Counted from the stretch's first letter, positions 43,007 through 52,459 are shown. The stretch: 64,000 nt of DNA from JACMLD01 sp047602295 (GCA_047602295.1 JASGHP010000001.1:1550001-1614000), one strand, 5' to 3'. The notes: generated from the letters alone by a model not told the origin. A program made the numbers and translations.

Positions 43007-44323
43007 ATGCAGATAGACAACACAACGTTTTCAGATCTTTCCATCTTTCACCACGATGAAGAAGCGTCCATCTTTCATAAGCTCAATTTTACACAAACCG
43101 TTGGCGGCAAAGAGTGGCTGGCCCATTTTTTTGAAGAGCCTTTTGCCGATCTGAGAAAAATAATCGAGGTACAGCAAATTCTTCAATGCATAAACGCTCA
43201 TGTAGATGAATGGCCTCAGCACATCACCAACGGCACTATTATGGTGATGGAAAGGTTTTATGAATCGCCGGTAGACACTATACCAGATTCTCCTAATTTA
43301 CTGAATGCGCTTACTTATAAAATACTTCATGCCCCGGATTATTCTTTGGTGCGGTACACCGTAGGCCATTTTGGTGATTTTGCCAGGGGGTTTAAAGAAC
43401 TGGCTGATGTGTTTGACAATGAAAACAGCCCATTGGGTTTGCGTTTATATATACAAAGGGCCGCACAATTACTGAACCACGATGCTATTGTAAAGCTGGC
43501 CGCCATAAAAAAAGGAACTACCCTTACCCCTTACCAGACCATTTATTTTGGGCATTATATCCGCTATCGTTTTAAAAACGCAGCATTAGAATTGATTGAA
43601 ATCTTCAGCAGGCTGGATGCATGGTACTCTATGGCAAAAGCGGTGAAAACGTTCAATCTTTCTTATCCTGTATTTGTAAATGAACAACAGGCTACGTTCA
43701 ATGCAAAAGGACTGTATCACATTTTATTGCCCACGCCGGTAGCGTATGATGTAACACTGGAACATAGAAAGAACTTTTTATTTCTTACCGGTGCTAACAT
43801 GGCTGGCAAAAGCACTTTTATTAAATCTGTTGGTGCATCAGTTTACCTGGCGCATTTAGGCATGGGCGTGCCTGCAGCATCTATGCAGTTAAGTTTGTTT
43901 GATGGCATTCTAAGCAATATAAACGTGGTAGATAATATTGTAAAAGGGGAGAGCTATTTCTTTAATGAAGTACAGCGGATAAAAAATACCATCAATAAGA
44001 TAAATGATGGCAAAAAATGGCTGGTATTGATTGACGAACTTTTTAAAGGCACCAATGTGCAGGATGCTATGAAATGTTCTGATGCAGTTATTCGCGGCCT
44101 TATAAAAATACCCAACTCGCTTTTTATACTATCTACGCATTTGTATGAAATTGCCAACGAGCTAAATGTTTATCCCAATATAGTATTTCGTTTTTTTGAA
44201 ACAGAAGTAAAAGAAGATCAACTGTTGTTTAGCTACCAATTGAAAGAAGGCATCAGCAACGATCGCATAGGGTATCTTATATTAAAACAGGAGAAAGTGG
44301 TGGAGTTGCTAGAGAAACTGTAG
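43007..44323 (+). CDS. MutS-like ATPase (MutS-related family)
   Basis: A 438-residue protein. The N-terminal 230 residues are a helical clamp/lever-like region (AHVDEWPQHITNGTIMVMER, RLYIQRAAQLLNHDAIVKLA). The C-terminal ATPase has Walker A FLTGANMAGKSTFIKSVGAS (about 261-280), Walker B WLVLIDELFKGTNVQDA and the HL motif FILSTHLYEIANEL. It lacks the mismatch-recognition N-terminus of MutS1. Such MutS-related proteins are widespread in Bacteroidota, function unsettled. Its start follows the repeat-filled gap after pyrC. Confidence 0.88.
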   Translation: MQIDNTTFSDLSIFHHDEEASIFHKLNFTQTVGGKEWLAHFFEEPFADLRKIIEVQQILQCINAHVDEWPQHITNGTIMVMERFYESPVDTIPDSPNLLNALTYKILHAPDYSLVRYTVGHFGDFARGFKELADVFDNENSPLGLRLYIQRAAQLLNHDAIVKLAAIKKGTTLTPYQTIYFGHYIRYRFKNAALELIEIFSRLDAWYSMAKAVKTFNLSYPVFVNEQQATFNAKGLYHILLPTPVAYDVTLEHRKNFLFLTGANMAGKSTFIKSVGASVYLAHLGMGVPAASMQLSLFDGILSNINVVDNIVKGESYFFNEVQRIKNTINKINDGKKWLVLIDELFKGTNVQDAMKCSDAVIRGLIKIPNSLFILSTHLYEIANELNVYPNIVFRFFETEVKEDQLLFSYQLKEGISNDRIGYLILKQEKVVELLEKL

Positions 44324-44349
44324 CCTTCTTCCGAATCAAAAATCCTGTT

Positions 44350-44895
44350 TTATTCCTTTCTATTGAATAAGTCATCAATTTTCTGGGCATACTGTCTTTG
44401 CTTAATACCCATTATCCATTGCAAAAATGCTATTACAAAAGTAAAAATCCATATTCCCTTTACTACCCATGATGCATCCATATAGAAAAGTGCTGGTATT
44501 ACAAGACCGCTGATAATAACCCACTTTGAACCATCTGCAATATTTTCCGGGCTTTCTACCATAAACTCCATTTGCATGGTTTTCCATTCATACCATTTTT
44601 CGCAAATCAAACTGGCAATTTCCGGATCTGATTCTTTTGTTCGCAGGTAATTTACCACTTCTTCATATGTTTTACCTTCCGCAAATAATTGCCTGGATTC
44701 CTGGTATAATTTGTCCCATTTTTCATGCATAGCATTATCAACAATCAAAATCAGTTCATCTTTATTAGGTTCATATTTTTCTAAAATGTCAACAATTTGA
44801 GGATGCGATTTACCCTTTTCAAAAAGGTAGACCGCAGCAGAATATAATTGAAATTTTTTCTTTGTAGCTTCAGAAATTGCATTTTCCGGATTCAT
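44350..44895 (-). CDS. Small membrane protein of unknown function
   Basis: A 181-residue protein with an N-terminal helical, charged part (MNPENAISEATKKKFQLYSA, repeats of a VVNYLRTKES-like helix) and two C-terminal hydrophobic segments (VIISGLVIPALFYM and WVVKGIWIFTFVIAFLQWIM). A longer start at 44961 would overlap the divergent aminopeptidase gene, so the ATG at 44895 is preferred. I do not recognise the family. The repeated helix pattern (KGKSHPQIVDILEKY, EGKTYEEVVNYLRTK) looks like a duplicated motif. Confidence 0.6.
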   Translation of the reverse strand: MNPENAISEATKKKFQLYSAAVYLFEKGKSHPQIVDILEKYEPNKDELILIVDNAMHEKWDKLYQESRQLFAEGKTYEEVVNYLRTKESDPEIASLICEKWYEWKTMQMEFMVESPENIADGSKWVIISGLVIPALFYMDASWVVKGIWIFTFVIAFLQWIMGIKQRQYAQKIDDLFNRKE

Positions 44896-44959
44896 ATTAA
44901 TGAGATGTTCTATAAATATAAATTTTAAATTAGATTCGACATTAAATTCACAAATCATC

Positions 44960-46558
44960 ATGAGGATTTTTCTATTGACGGGTTTATTTTTTTATTGCAA
45001 TCTCATTAGCGCACAACGCGATGAGCGTTTCCCTGCTATTGATGTTTTGCACTACACATTTAATATTGGATTGAATGATGACAATAACAATATCCAGGGG
45101 CTTGCTATCGTAAGCATTCATATGTTGCAAACCATTCCGTCTTTCAATTTAGATATAGTAAAGAAAAACAGCAGTGGCAAAGGCATGCTGGTAAAATCTG
45201 TTAAAGAAAACGGTAGCCCTGTTTCTTTTTTGCAGGAAGCGGATTACATACATATCTACACCGCCACACGTGCAGGCGATACGGTTAGTTATATTATTAC
45301 TTACGAAGGCATTCCGGCTGATGGTTTAATCATAGACAAAAACAAATACGGGCATCGTGGTTTTTTTGGCGACAACTGGCCCAACCGTGCACACAACTGG
45401 TTGCCATGTGTAGACAATCCTGCTGATAAAGCAAGCGTGGACTTTATTGTAACCGCACCCGATCATTACCAGGTAGTGGCAAATGGCTTGCAAACAGAAG
45501 AAACCAATTTGCCCGGACAGCTTAAACTTACGCACTGGAAAGAAACAGTTGAATTGCCAACTAAAGTAATGGTAATAGGCGTAGCGGATTTTGCTGTTAA
45601 TTATGCAGGCAATATTGATTGCATACCAGTATACAGTTGGGTATACCCCGAAAATAAGAGTACTGGTTTTTACGATTATGCGCAAGCGTTAGATATTCTT
45701 CCCTGGTTTATAAAAAATGTTGGACCCTATGCTTATAAAAAACTGGCAAACGTGCAATCGAAAACACAATTTGGGGGCATGGAAAATGCAAGTGCTATTT
45801 TCTATTACGAAAACTCTGTAAAAGGAAATCGTTCAGAAGAATCATTGCTGGCGCATGAAATAGCACACCAGTGGTTTGGCAATTCTGCAACAGAAGCAAG
45901 CTGGCCGCATATCTGGCTGAGCGAAGGTTTTGCTACTTATATGACGCATCTCTACCTGGAAAACAGGTATGGCATTGACACGCTGCAAAAAAGATTGGTT
46001 GATGACCGGCAGACTGTTATTGCTTTTGCAAAAAAAAGATTTACACCCATAGTAGATAGCAGTGTGGGTACAGACTATTTTCCATTGTTGAATGCGAATA
46101 GTTATCAAAAAGGTGGCTGGGTATTGCATATGCTTCGCCGAAAATTGGGAGATACATTATTCTGGCAGGGCATCCGCAATTATTATGCACAATACGCAGG
46201 AAAGAATGCAAGCACCGAAGATTTGCAAAAAGTAATGGAAGCAACCAGCGGGCAAGATCTTACGGTGTTTTTTAAACAATGGTTGTTCACTGCAGGTCAT
46301 CCTGTATTGCAGACGAAACAATTGTACGATAAGAAAAATAAAAAGCTTAGTATAGATATTGAGCAAATGCAATCAGGTATATTTTCTTTTCCTTTAACTA
46401 TACAGATAGAAGCGGCTGATGGAAAGTCGAATAACACCATTGAAGTAAAGGACAAAAAAACCAGCCTTGTTTTTGAAGGAGTGAAACCGCCTTATAAAAT
46501 CATTCTTGATCCATTTGTAAATTTGCTTTTTGAAGAAGCATCAAAAGCCATCAAATAA
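44960..46558 (+). CDS. M1 family metallo-aminopeptidase
   Basis: A 532-residue zinc peptidase. Signal MRIFLLTGLFFYCNLISAQ. N-terminal beta domain, then the exopeptidase motif GGMENASAIFYY (about 273-284) and the zinc site HEIAHQWFGN (about 298-307) with the third ligand Glu in WLSEGFATYM. The helical C-terminal domain ends with FEEASKAIK. M1 enzymes remove N-terminal residues from peptides; the signal places it in the periplasm. Its start is the ATG at 44960. Shorter than four-domain PepN, as is usual for the Bacteroidota group. Confidence 0.93.
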   Translation: MRIFLLTGLFFYCNLISAQRDERFPAIDVLHYTFNIGLNDDNNNIQGLAIVSIHMLQTIPSFNLDIVKKNSSGKGMLVKSVKENGSPVSFLQEADYIHIYTATRAGDTVSYIITYEGIPADGLIIDKNKYGHRGFFGDNWPNRAHNWLPCVDNPADKASVDFIVTAPDHYQVVANGLQTEETNLPGQLKLTHWKETVELPTKVMVIGVADFAVNYAGNIDCIPVYSWVYPENKSTGFYDYAQALDILPWFIKNVGPYAYKKLANVQSKTQFGGMENASAIFYYENSVKGNRSEESLLAHEIAHQWFGNSATEASWPHIWLSEGFATYMTHLYLENRYGIDTLQKRLVDDRQTVIAFAKKRFTPIVDSSVGTDYFPLLNANSYQKGGWVLHMLRRKLGDTLFWQGIRNYYAQYAGKNASTEDLQKVMEATSGQDLTVFFKQWLFTAGHPVLQTKQLYDKKNKKLSIDIEQMQSGIFSFPLTIQIEAADGKSNNTIEVKDKKTSLVFEGVKPPYKIILDPFVNLLFEEASKAIK

Positions 46559-46578
46559 TTTTCACTTAATCCGCAGTA

Positions 46579-46770
46579 ATGACTATTAAAGATAAAGTAC
46601 AGGAAAAAGAAAAAGCAGTGAAAGCATTGCTGGATGGTTTAAGAAATCATCTTAACAGCAAAAGGCAGGAGTTTGATAAAGCCCCCAACTCATGGGAATA
46701 TATTAGTACGCTTGGCATTGCAGAAACACGCCTCAAAGAATTACTGGATTACTTGCAAGAGAAGGTTTGA
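46579..46770 (+). CDS. Small hypothetical coiled protein
   Basis: A 63-residue mostly helical and charged protein (MTIKDKVQEKEKAVKALLDG ... YLQEKV). It starts 20 bp after the aminopeptidase stop and ends just before a repeat-filled gap. No family recognised. Confidence 0.5.
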   Translation: MTIKDKVQEKEKAVKALLDGLRNHLNSKRQEFDKAPNSWEYISTLGIAETRLKELLDYLQEKV

Positions 46771-46890
46771 GGTGTAAGGTTTAAGGCGCAAGGACTAAAA
46801 TGGTATTAACCTTCTCATCTTAAACCTTCTACAGCCTTATACCTTTTTTCCGCCTTTCACCCTTCACCTTCCGCCTTTTACCTCCTTTAA
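46770..46890. repeat. AAGGTTTAAGGCG-word inverted repeat between the small gene and yifB-like gene
   Basis: The left part (46770-46797) reads GGTGTAAGGTTTAAGGCGCA. The right part (about 46810-46885) is rich in the complements (CTTAAACCTTCTACAGCCTT, CGCCTTTCACCCTTCACC, CCGCCTTTTACC). It is the same arrangement as the other word repeats but with different words. Confidence 0.65.
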
Positions 46891-46970
46891 TATTACATTA
46901 TATCATATTTATCCAGCAGATCTTTTAATGCTATCATTACAGTCTTTTTAGTTCGTAAAGCGATGACTGT

Positions 46971-48512
46971 ATGCTGGTAAAAACCTTTGGAAGTGCTGTG
47001 TATGGTGTGGAAGCCATTACAATAACCGTTGAAGTAAATGTGCTGGCCGGTATGAACTACTATGTTGTTGGCCTGCCAGACAGTGCAGTTAAAGAAAGTT
47101 TGCAACGCGTAGAAAGCGCTGTAAAAAGCAACGATTATTTTATGCCCCGCACCAAGCTGGTAGTAAACCTTGCACCAGCCGATATCAGAAAAAGCGGTTC
47201 TGCATTTGATCTGCCTATCGCCATCGGTACAATGGGTGCTACCGAGCAATTATTCAATATAGAAATGTTGAGTGATTATATAATGATGGGTGAGTTAAGC
47301 CTCGACGGCACCATTCAACCCATTAAAGGCGCATTGCCCATGGCCATTACTGCAAAGCGGGAAGGATACAAAGGTTTGATAGTGCCACAACAAAATGCAC
47401 GTGAAGCTGCGATGGTAAGCAATATAGAAGTGTATGGTGTAACACATATCAGAGAGGTGATTGAATTTTTCAATGAGCCGGGTTCATTGCAACCAATTAC
47501 AGTAAATGCAAGAGAAGAATTTTTTCATTCGCAATATGATTTTGAATTTGATTTCAATGATGTAAAAGGACAGGAAAATATTAAACGTGCATTAGAGATT
47601 GCAGCAGCAGGCGGGCACAATGCAATATTAATTGGTCCGCCAGGCGCAGGTAAAACCATGTTGGCAAAACGTTTGCCTACCATTTTGCCACCGCTTACTT
47701 TGCACGAAGCATTGGAGACCACAAAAATTCACAGCGTTGCAGGAAAACTTCCGGAAAATGCTACACTCATTTCTAAGCGTCCATTCAGATCTCCGCATCA
47801 TACGGTTTCTGATGCAGCATTAGTTGGTGGAGGTGGTTTGCCGCAGCCCGGAGAAATTTCATTGGCGCATAATGGCGTATTGTTTTTAGACGAACTGCCA
47901 GAGTTTAAAAGAACAGCACTGGAAGTAATGCGCCAACCCATGGAAGAAAGAAAAGTAACCATCAGCCGTGCAAAAGTGGCGCTTGATTTTCCTGCCAGTT
48001 TTATGCTCATTGCCAGTATGAACCCATGCCCCTGCGGTTATTACAATCACCCTGAAAAAGATTGTACCTGCCCGCCCGGTGCAGTGCAGAAATATTTGAA
48101 TAAAATCTCAGGACCATTATTAGACAGGATTGATTTGCACGTGGAAGTAACGCCTGTACCTTTTAGTGAACTGTCTTCTATTACCAATACAGAAGGCTCT
48201 GCCAGTATACGCGAAAGAGTAATAAATGCAAGGGAAAAACAAGCGCAACGTTATGATAAAGTTGCAGGCGTTTATGCCAATGCGCAAATCAGCAGCAGGA
48301 TGTTGAAAGAAATTTGTGTATTAGACAAAGCAGGACAGCAATTGTTGAAAGCAGCTATGGACAAATTGAACCTGTCTGCCCGTGCTTACGACCGTATTTT
48401 AAAAGTGAGCCGCACCATTGCCGATTTGGCCGATAGCCCCAATATACAGACAGAACATCTGGCGGAAGCTATTCAGTACAGAAGTTTGGATAGAGAAGGG
48501 TGGGCGGGATAG
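46971..48512 (+). CDS. YifB/ComM family Mg-chelatase-like AAA+ ATPase
   Basis: A 513-residue protein. An N-terminal ChlI-type domain (VNVLAGMNYYVVGLPDSAVK, about 24-43) is followed by the AAA+ module: Walker A ILIGPPGAGKTMLAKRLP (about 222-239), Walker B GVLFLDELPEF and the arginine-containing IDRIDLHVEVTPVPFSE region. The zinc-like CPCGYYNHPEKDCTC stretch is typical of YifB/ComM. ComM is a helicase aiding branch migration in natural transformation; whether this organism is competent is unknown. The signature is complete and the length is typical. Confidence 0.92.
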   Translation: MLVKTFGSAVYGVEAITITVEVNVLAGMNYYVVGLPDSAVKESLQRVESAVKSNDYFMPRTKLVVNLAPADIRKSGSAFDLPIAIGTMGATEQLFNIEMLSDYIMMGELSLDGTIQPIKGALPMAITAKREGYKGLIVPQQNAREAAMVSNIEVYGVTHIREVIEFFNEPGSLQPITVNAREEFFHSQYDFEFDFNDVKGQENIKRALEIAAAGGHNAILIGPPGAGKTMLAKRLPTILPPLTLHEALETTKIHSVAGKLPENATLISKRPFRSPHHTVSDAALVGGGGLPQPGEISLAHNGVLFLDELPEFKRTALEVMRQPMEERKVTISRAKVALDFPASFMLIASMNPCPCGYYNHPEKDCTCPPGAVQKYLNKISGPLLDRIDLHVEVTPVPFSELSSITNTEGSASIRERVINAREKQAQRYDKVAGVYANAQISSRMLKEICVLDKAGQQLLKAAMDKLNLSARAYDRILKVSRTIADLADSPNIQTEHLAEAIQYRSLDREGWAG

Positions 48513-48625
48513 TTAATGTGAAAATGTGGCAAATGTGGAAATGTGATAAATGCGGCGCCAGCGTTTGAATGTCCGATTTCTGGCTTCAGACTTCCGACCC
48601 CCGACTTCAGACTTGGCTTTCAACC
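48513..48625. repeat. AAATGTGG-word and CCGACTTC-word repeats before the ABC exporter
   Basis: 48519-48552 contains AAATGTGGAAATGTGATAAA, also found at 54520-54541 in another gap. 48570-48617 has words such as TTCAGACTTCCGACCCCCGA. Two vocabularies sit side by side here. Confidence 0.6.
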
Positions 48626-48718
48626 TCTTTTCCCCGAAATCTTGGCAGATATTCCGAACTTGTACGAAGTTTGATGGTTATAGAGCTTGCCTCCCTTTAA
48701 TTTATTGTAAATACTGTT

Positions 48719-50557
48719 ATGAAGATTTTATTGCTTTATTTGAAGCCATATAGATGGCTTATTGTGTTAGCGCTGCTGCTGGCTACCATTAACCAGGTTT
48801 TTTCCATGCTGGATCCCTATTTTTTTGGTAAGATGGTGGATAACTATGCCGCTCACCCGCACGAAAGCGGCTACTACCAGGAAGTAAAAAAACAAAAAGC
48901 GGATGGTAAGTATGAAAACGTTCGTGAGTGGAAGAAAACCGGCACACAATCACAAAACCAATATGTTTGGGGTATCATTGGCATGTTGGGCATCTTAATC
49001 AGTGTGGCCATGGTTTCCAGGATTGCCAAAGCCTTCCAGGATTATTTCAGTAATGTGGTGGTGCAGAAGTTTGGCGCAAAAATTTTTACAGACGGACTTC
49101 AGCATTCTATGAAACTTCCTTACCAGGAGTTTGAAGACCAGCGAAGTGGTGAAACCTTGTCTATATTAACTAAAGTAAGAACTGACACAGAAAAATTCAT
49201 CATCTCCTTTATCAATGTTTTGTTTGGAATAATTGTGGGCATTGTAGTGGTGTCTGTTTATTCTATGGGACTGCATTGGTCTATTATGCCTATTTATCTC
49301 GGTGGCATGTTATTGCTTGCTTTGCTTACCAGCCTGCTCAGTAAAAAAATAAAAGTCATCCAGAAAACCATTGTTAAAGAAACAACGGCACTGGCAGGTT
49401 CTACAACAGAATCGCTGCGAAATATTGAATTGGTAAAAAGTCTTGGTCTTACACAACAGGAAATTAGTCGCCTTAATAACAATACCTACAAAATACTGGG
49501 ACTTGAATTAAGAAAAGTAAAAAGCATCCGCACCCTAAGTTTCATACAAGGCACTTGTGTAAACTTTTTAAGGCAGTTGATCATGTTTACTTTGCTGTGG
49601 CTGGTGTTTAAAGACAAACTCACCATTGGCCAGGTAATGACGCTGATGTTTTATTCCTTCTTCATTTTTGGTCCCTTGCAGGAAATTGGAAACATTATTC
49701 TTTCTTATCGCGAAGCAGAAGCATCGCTCAACAATTTTCATAACCTGATGCAGAAAAAGCCAGAGCAATTTCCGGCAGAGCCGCTGCACCTGGGCCCAAT
49801 AAAAGATTTACAGTTTACCAATGTTGCTTTTAAGCATCAGACAGCTTCTCATCGTGCTATAGAAAATATAAGCTTTGATGTAAAAACAGGAGAGACCATT
49901 GCGTTTGTTGGCCCATCTGGTTCCGGTAAATCTACTTTAATGAAATTGCTGGTAGGGCTTTACCGCCCGTTGGAAGGAAAGATCTTGTACAATGGATTGG
50001 ATGAAAACGAAATTACTTTTGAAGACCTGCGCAACCAGATTGGTTTTGTAACACAAGACACGCAATTGTTTGCCGGTACCATAAAAGAGAACCTGATGTT
50101 TGTAAACCCTGGCGCAAGTGATGCAGATTTAAGAGATGTATTGGAAAAAGCATCCTGCAATGGATTACTATCAAGAGCGGAGAAAGGATTGGATACCATG
50201 ATTGGTGAAGGCGGTTTAAAATTATCCGGCGGTGAAAAGCAAAGACTTTCAATAGCACGTGCATTATTGCGCAAACCCAAGCTGTTGATTTTTGATGAAG
50301 CTACTTCTGCATTGGATTCTTTAACAGAAGAAGAAATTACCGATACCATTAAAGAAGTTTCTTCTCAGCAAAACCAGATAACAGTTTTAATTGCTCACAG
50401 GCTTTCTACCATCATGCACGCAGACCGCATTTATGTATTGGAGAAAGGCGTGGTAGTAGAAACAGGCACTCATGCAAAACTACTGGAAGAAAAAGGGTTG
50501 TATTATGCTATGTGGCGCCAACAGATAGGCGAGAGAAAAAGTTTGCACGTTGCTTAA
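48719..50557 (+). CDS. ABC exporter, fused permease and ATP-binding domains
   Basis: A 612-residue half-transporter of the MsbA/multidrug type. About six transmembrane helices (residues 1-340) form the permease. The ATPase has Walker A FVGPSGSGKSTLMKL (about 397-411), Q-loop GFVTQDTQLFAG, signature KLSGGEKQRLSIARALL (about 502-518), Walker B KLLIFDEATSALDS and the H-loop VLIAHRLSTI. A linker between TM helices 1 and 2 is longer than usual (NYAAHPHESGYYQEVKKQKA). Substrate unknown; it works as a homodimer in the inner membrane. Confidence 0.92.
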   Translation: MKILLLYLKPYRWLIVLALLLATINQVFSMLDPYFFGKMVDNYAAHPHESGYYQEVKKQKADGKYENVREWKKTGTQSQNQYVWGIIGMLGILISVAMVSRIAKAFQDYFSNVVVQKFGAKIFTDGLQHSMKLPYQEFEDQRSGETLSILTKVRTDTEKFIISFINVLFGIIVGIVVVSVYSMGLHWSIMPIYLGGMLLLALLTSLLSKKIKVIQKTIVKETTALAGSTTESLRNIELVKSLGLTQQEISRLNNNTYKILGLELRKVKSIRTLSFIQGTCVNFLRQLIMFTLLWLVFKDKLTIGQVMTLMFYSFFIFGPLQEIGNIILSYREAEASLNNFHNLMQKKPEQFPAEPLHLGPIKDLQFTNVAFKHQTASHRAIENISFDVKTGETIAFVGPSGSGKSTLMKLLVGLYRPLEGKILYNGLDENEITFEDLRNQIGFVTQDTQLFAGTIKENLMFVNPGASDADLRDVLEKASCNGLLSRAEKGLDTMIGEGGLKLSGGEKQRLSIARALLRKPKLLIFDEATSALDSLTEEEITDTIKEVSSQQNQITVLIAHRLSTIMHADRIYVLEKGVVVETGTHAKLLEEKGLYYAMWRQQIGERKSLHVA

Positions 50558-50559
50558 GG

Positions 50560-50690
50560 AAGTTTTAAGTGGTAGGTTTTAAGTTGTAAGTAGGTGATAG
50601 GCGAGTGGTGAATAGCTAGTAGCTAGTGGGAGATAGAAGCCTCCTTTACCTCTGTGAAAACCTCCTGTAGCCTCTGTGGTAAAAAAGAAC
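50560..50690. repeat. Composite word-repeat gap after the ABC exporter gene
   Basis: 50564-50607 has AAGTTTTAAGTTGTAAG-type words and 50608-50637 GCTAGTAGCTAGTGGG. 50640-50687 has two forms of a CCTCTGTGAAAACCTCC-like word. The first two vocabularies recur in reverse orientation at 54600-54708. Confidence 0.6.
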
Positions 50691-50730
50691 GCTGAGCATA
50701 AGGCATCCATAAAAAGTTTCTAAGTAAAAT

Positions 50731-50764
50731 AAAAAGTCCCGCCAATTGGCAGGACTTTTTTTTA
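50731..50764. terminator. Bidirectional terminator between convergent genes
   Basis: AAAAGTCC-C-GCC pairs with GGC-A-GGACTTTT around AATT, flanked by A and T runs. It lies between the ABC exporter gene (plus) and the E2 gene (minus) and can end both. Confidence 0.85.
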
Positions 50765-50782
50765 TGTTTGAATGTTTTTCTC

Positions 50783-52459
50783 TTAGATAAGCATGCGTAG
50801 TGGCTCTTCCAGCAAACTTTTTAAAGTAAGCAGGAATGCAGCTCCGGTAGCACCATCCACAACGCGGTGATCGCAGCTCAATGTTACTTTCAATACATTG
50901 CCTGGTTTTACAACACCGTCTTTTACTACGGGTATCTGCTGTATGCCACCAACGGCCAGTATGCACGCATCTGGCGGATTTATGATAGCAGTAAACTCAT
51001 CTACGCCAAACATGCCCAGGTTAGAAATGGTAAACGTGCTGCCTTCCCAATCTGCGGGTTGCAATTTTTTATCTTTTGCTTTTTGTGCAAATTCTTTTAC
51101 TTCCACACCAATCTGGCTCAGCGTTTTTGTATCTGCAAACCTTACCACAGGCACCAGCAATCCGTCTGGCACAGCTACTGCCACGCCAATGTTTACGTGG
51201 TGGTTAACGCGGATGGTATCGCCCCTCCAACTGCTGTTGATAGCAGGATGTTGTTTCAATGCAATGGCGCATGCTTTCAGCACCATGTCGTTGAAAGATA
51301 TTTTTACTTTGCTTACTTCATTCAGTTTAGCACGGCTTTCTACGGCTTTGTCCATGTCAATCGTCATGGTAACATAGAAATGCGGCGCTGTAAACAAGCT
51401 GCCAGAAAGGCTTTTAGCAATTGCCTTGCGCATCTGCGTTACAGGAACATCTTCAAAGCTAACCTGTCCACCCCCAGCCCCTGAAGGGGAGGAAGAAGCG
51501 GTTGTTGTAGCAGCCTGTTTGGTTTCAGCAGCAGCGGGTTTGTAATTATCAATATCAGATTTTACAATGCGGCCACCGTCTCCGCTACCTTGTACCTGGT
51601 TTATATTGATACCTTTTTCAGCAGCTAATTTTTTAGCAAGGGGAGAAGCTTTTACGCGACCATTTTGTGCAGCAGCAGGTGCTTCTTCACCCCCAACCCC
51701 TGAAGGGGAGGAACTGGTGGTAGTAGCATTGCCACTTGCTTTTTCAGCAGGTGCGTCGCTGGCAGCGGGGGCAACCGGGCCACCTTTTGCAGCAGCTACA
51801 ATTTTCTCTATGTCAACTTTGCCTTCTTCGCCAATAATGCAAAGCAGTGCGTTTACAGGAACTTTATCGCCTTTTTGAGCACCAACATACAACAGTTTAC
51901 CATTTTTATAGCTTTCCAGCTCCATGGTAGCCTTGTCAGTTTCTACATCTGCCAGCAGGTCGCCTTTTTTAACTGCGTCGCCTACTTTTTTATGCCAGGC
52001 AGCAATAACGCCTTCTGTCATGGTATCGCTCAAACGGGGCATTAATATAACTTCTTCAACTTTAGACAGGTCCATGGCAGCGCCTGAACTGGCAGGAGCA
52101 GGAGCTGCTTCTTTTTTCTCTTCTTTTGCAGGAGCCGGGGCTGCAGCAGCTTGTTCTTTTTTAGGTTCAGCCGCAGGAGCCGCGCCACCACCACCTTTTA
52201 CCAGGCTGCTAACGTCTTCGCCGGCATCTCCAATAATGGCCAACAGGTCGTTTACCTGCAGTTTGCCGCCTTTATCGGTGCCAATATGTAAAAGGGTGCC
52301 ATCTTTATAACTTTCCAGCTCCATCGTTGCTTTATCGGTCTCAACTTCGGCCAGCAAATCGCCTTTTTTAACTTTATCGCCTACTTTCTTATGCCAGGCG
52401 GCAATCACGCCTTCAGTCATCGTATCGCTTAAACGGGGCATGAGGATCTTTTCTGCCAT
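50783..52459 (-). CDS. aceF: Pyruvate dehydrogenase E2, dihydrolipoamide acetyltransferase
   Basis: A 558-residue E2 core protein that passes acetyl groups from lipoyl arms to CoA. It has two lipoyl domains (about 1-76 and 137-212), each with the lipoyl-Lys motif ETDKATME. Ala/Pro/Glu-rich linkers separate them. The E3/E1-binding domain is KASPLAKKLAAEKGININQV (about 278-297) and the catalytic domain (about 330-558) ends near DHRVVDGATGAAFL, with active-site His and Asp. Two linkers contain near-identical inserts: SSSPSGVGGEEAP between the second lipoyl domain and the binding domain, and SSSPSGAGGGQ between binding and catalytic domains. Both come from a 26-bp palindromic repeat. They look like repeat insertions tolerated by flexible linkers. 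Confidence 0.96.
   Translation of the reverse strand: MAEKILMPRLSDTMTEGVIAAWHKKVGDKVKKGDLLAEVETDKATMELESYKDGTLLHIGTDKGGKLQVNDLLAIIGDAGEDVSSLVKGGGGAAPAAEPKKEQAAAAPAPAKEEKKEAAPAPASSGAAMDLSKVEEVILMPRLSDTMTEGVIAAWHKKVGDAVKKGDLLADVETDKATMELESYKNGKLLYVGAQKGDKVPVNALLCIIGEEGKVDIEKIVAAAKGGPVAPAASDAPAEKASGNATTTSSSPSGVGGEEAPAAAQNGRVKASPLAKKLAAEKGININQVQGSGDGGRIVKSDIDNYKPAAAETKQAATTTASSSPSGAGGGQVSFEDVPVTQMRKAIAKSLSGSLFTAPHFYVTMTIDMDKAVESRAKLNEVSKVKISFNDMVLKACAIALKQHPAINSSWRGDTIRVNHHVNIGVAVAVPDGLLVPVVRFADTKTLSQIGVEVKEFAQKAKDKKLQPADWEGSTFTISNLGMFGVDEFTAIINPPDACILAVGGIQQIPVVKDGVVKPGNVLKVTLSCDHRVVDGATGAAFLLTLKSLLEEPLRMLI
51469..51494 (-). repeat. REP-like element in aceF, copy A
   Basis: A 26-bp element with core CCCCTGAAGGGG, read on the minus strand as SSPSGAGG in the linker before the catalytic domain. 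It differs from copy B at one base (CCCCCAG against CCCCCAA). Confidence 0.85.
51688..51713 (-). repeat. REP-like element in aceF, copy B
   Basis: The same 26-bp element, read in the same frame and orientation as SSPSGVGG, in the linker after the second lipoyl domain. Confidence 0.85.

Noticed and set aside
44896..44961. Longer start of the minus-strand 181-residue gene
   Set aside because: It would overlap the start region of the divergent M1 peptidase gene and adds an unrelated segment.
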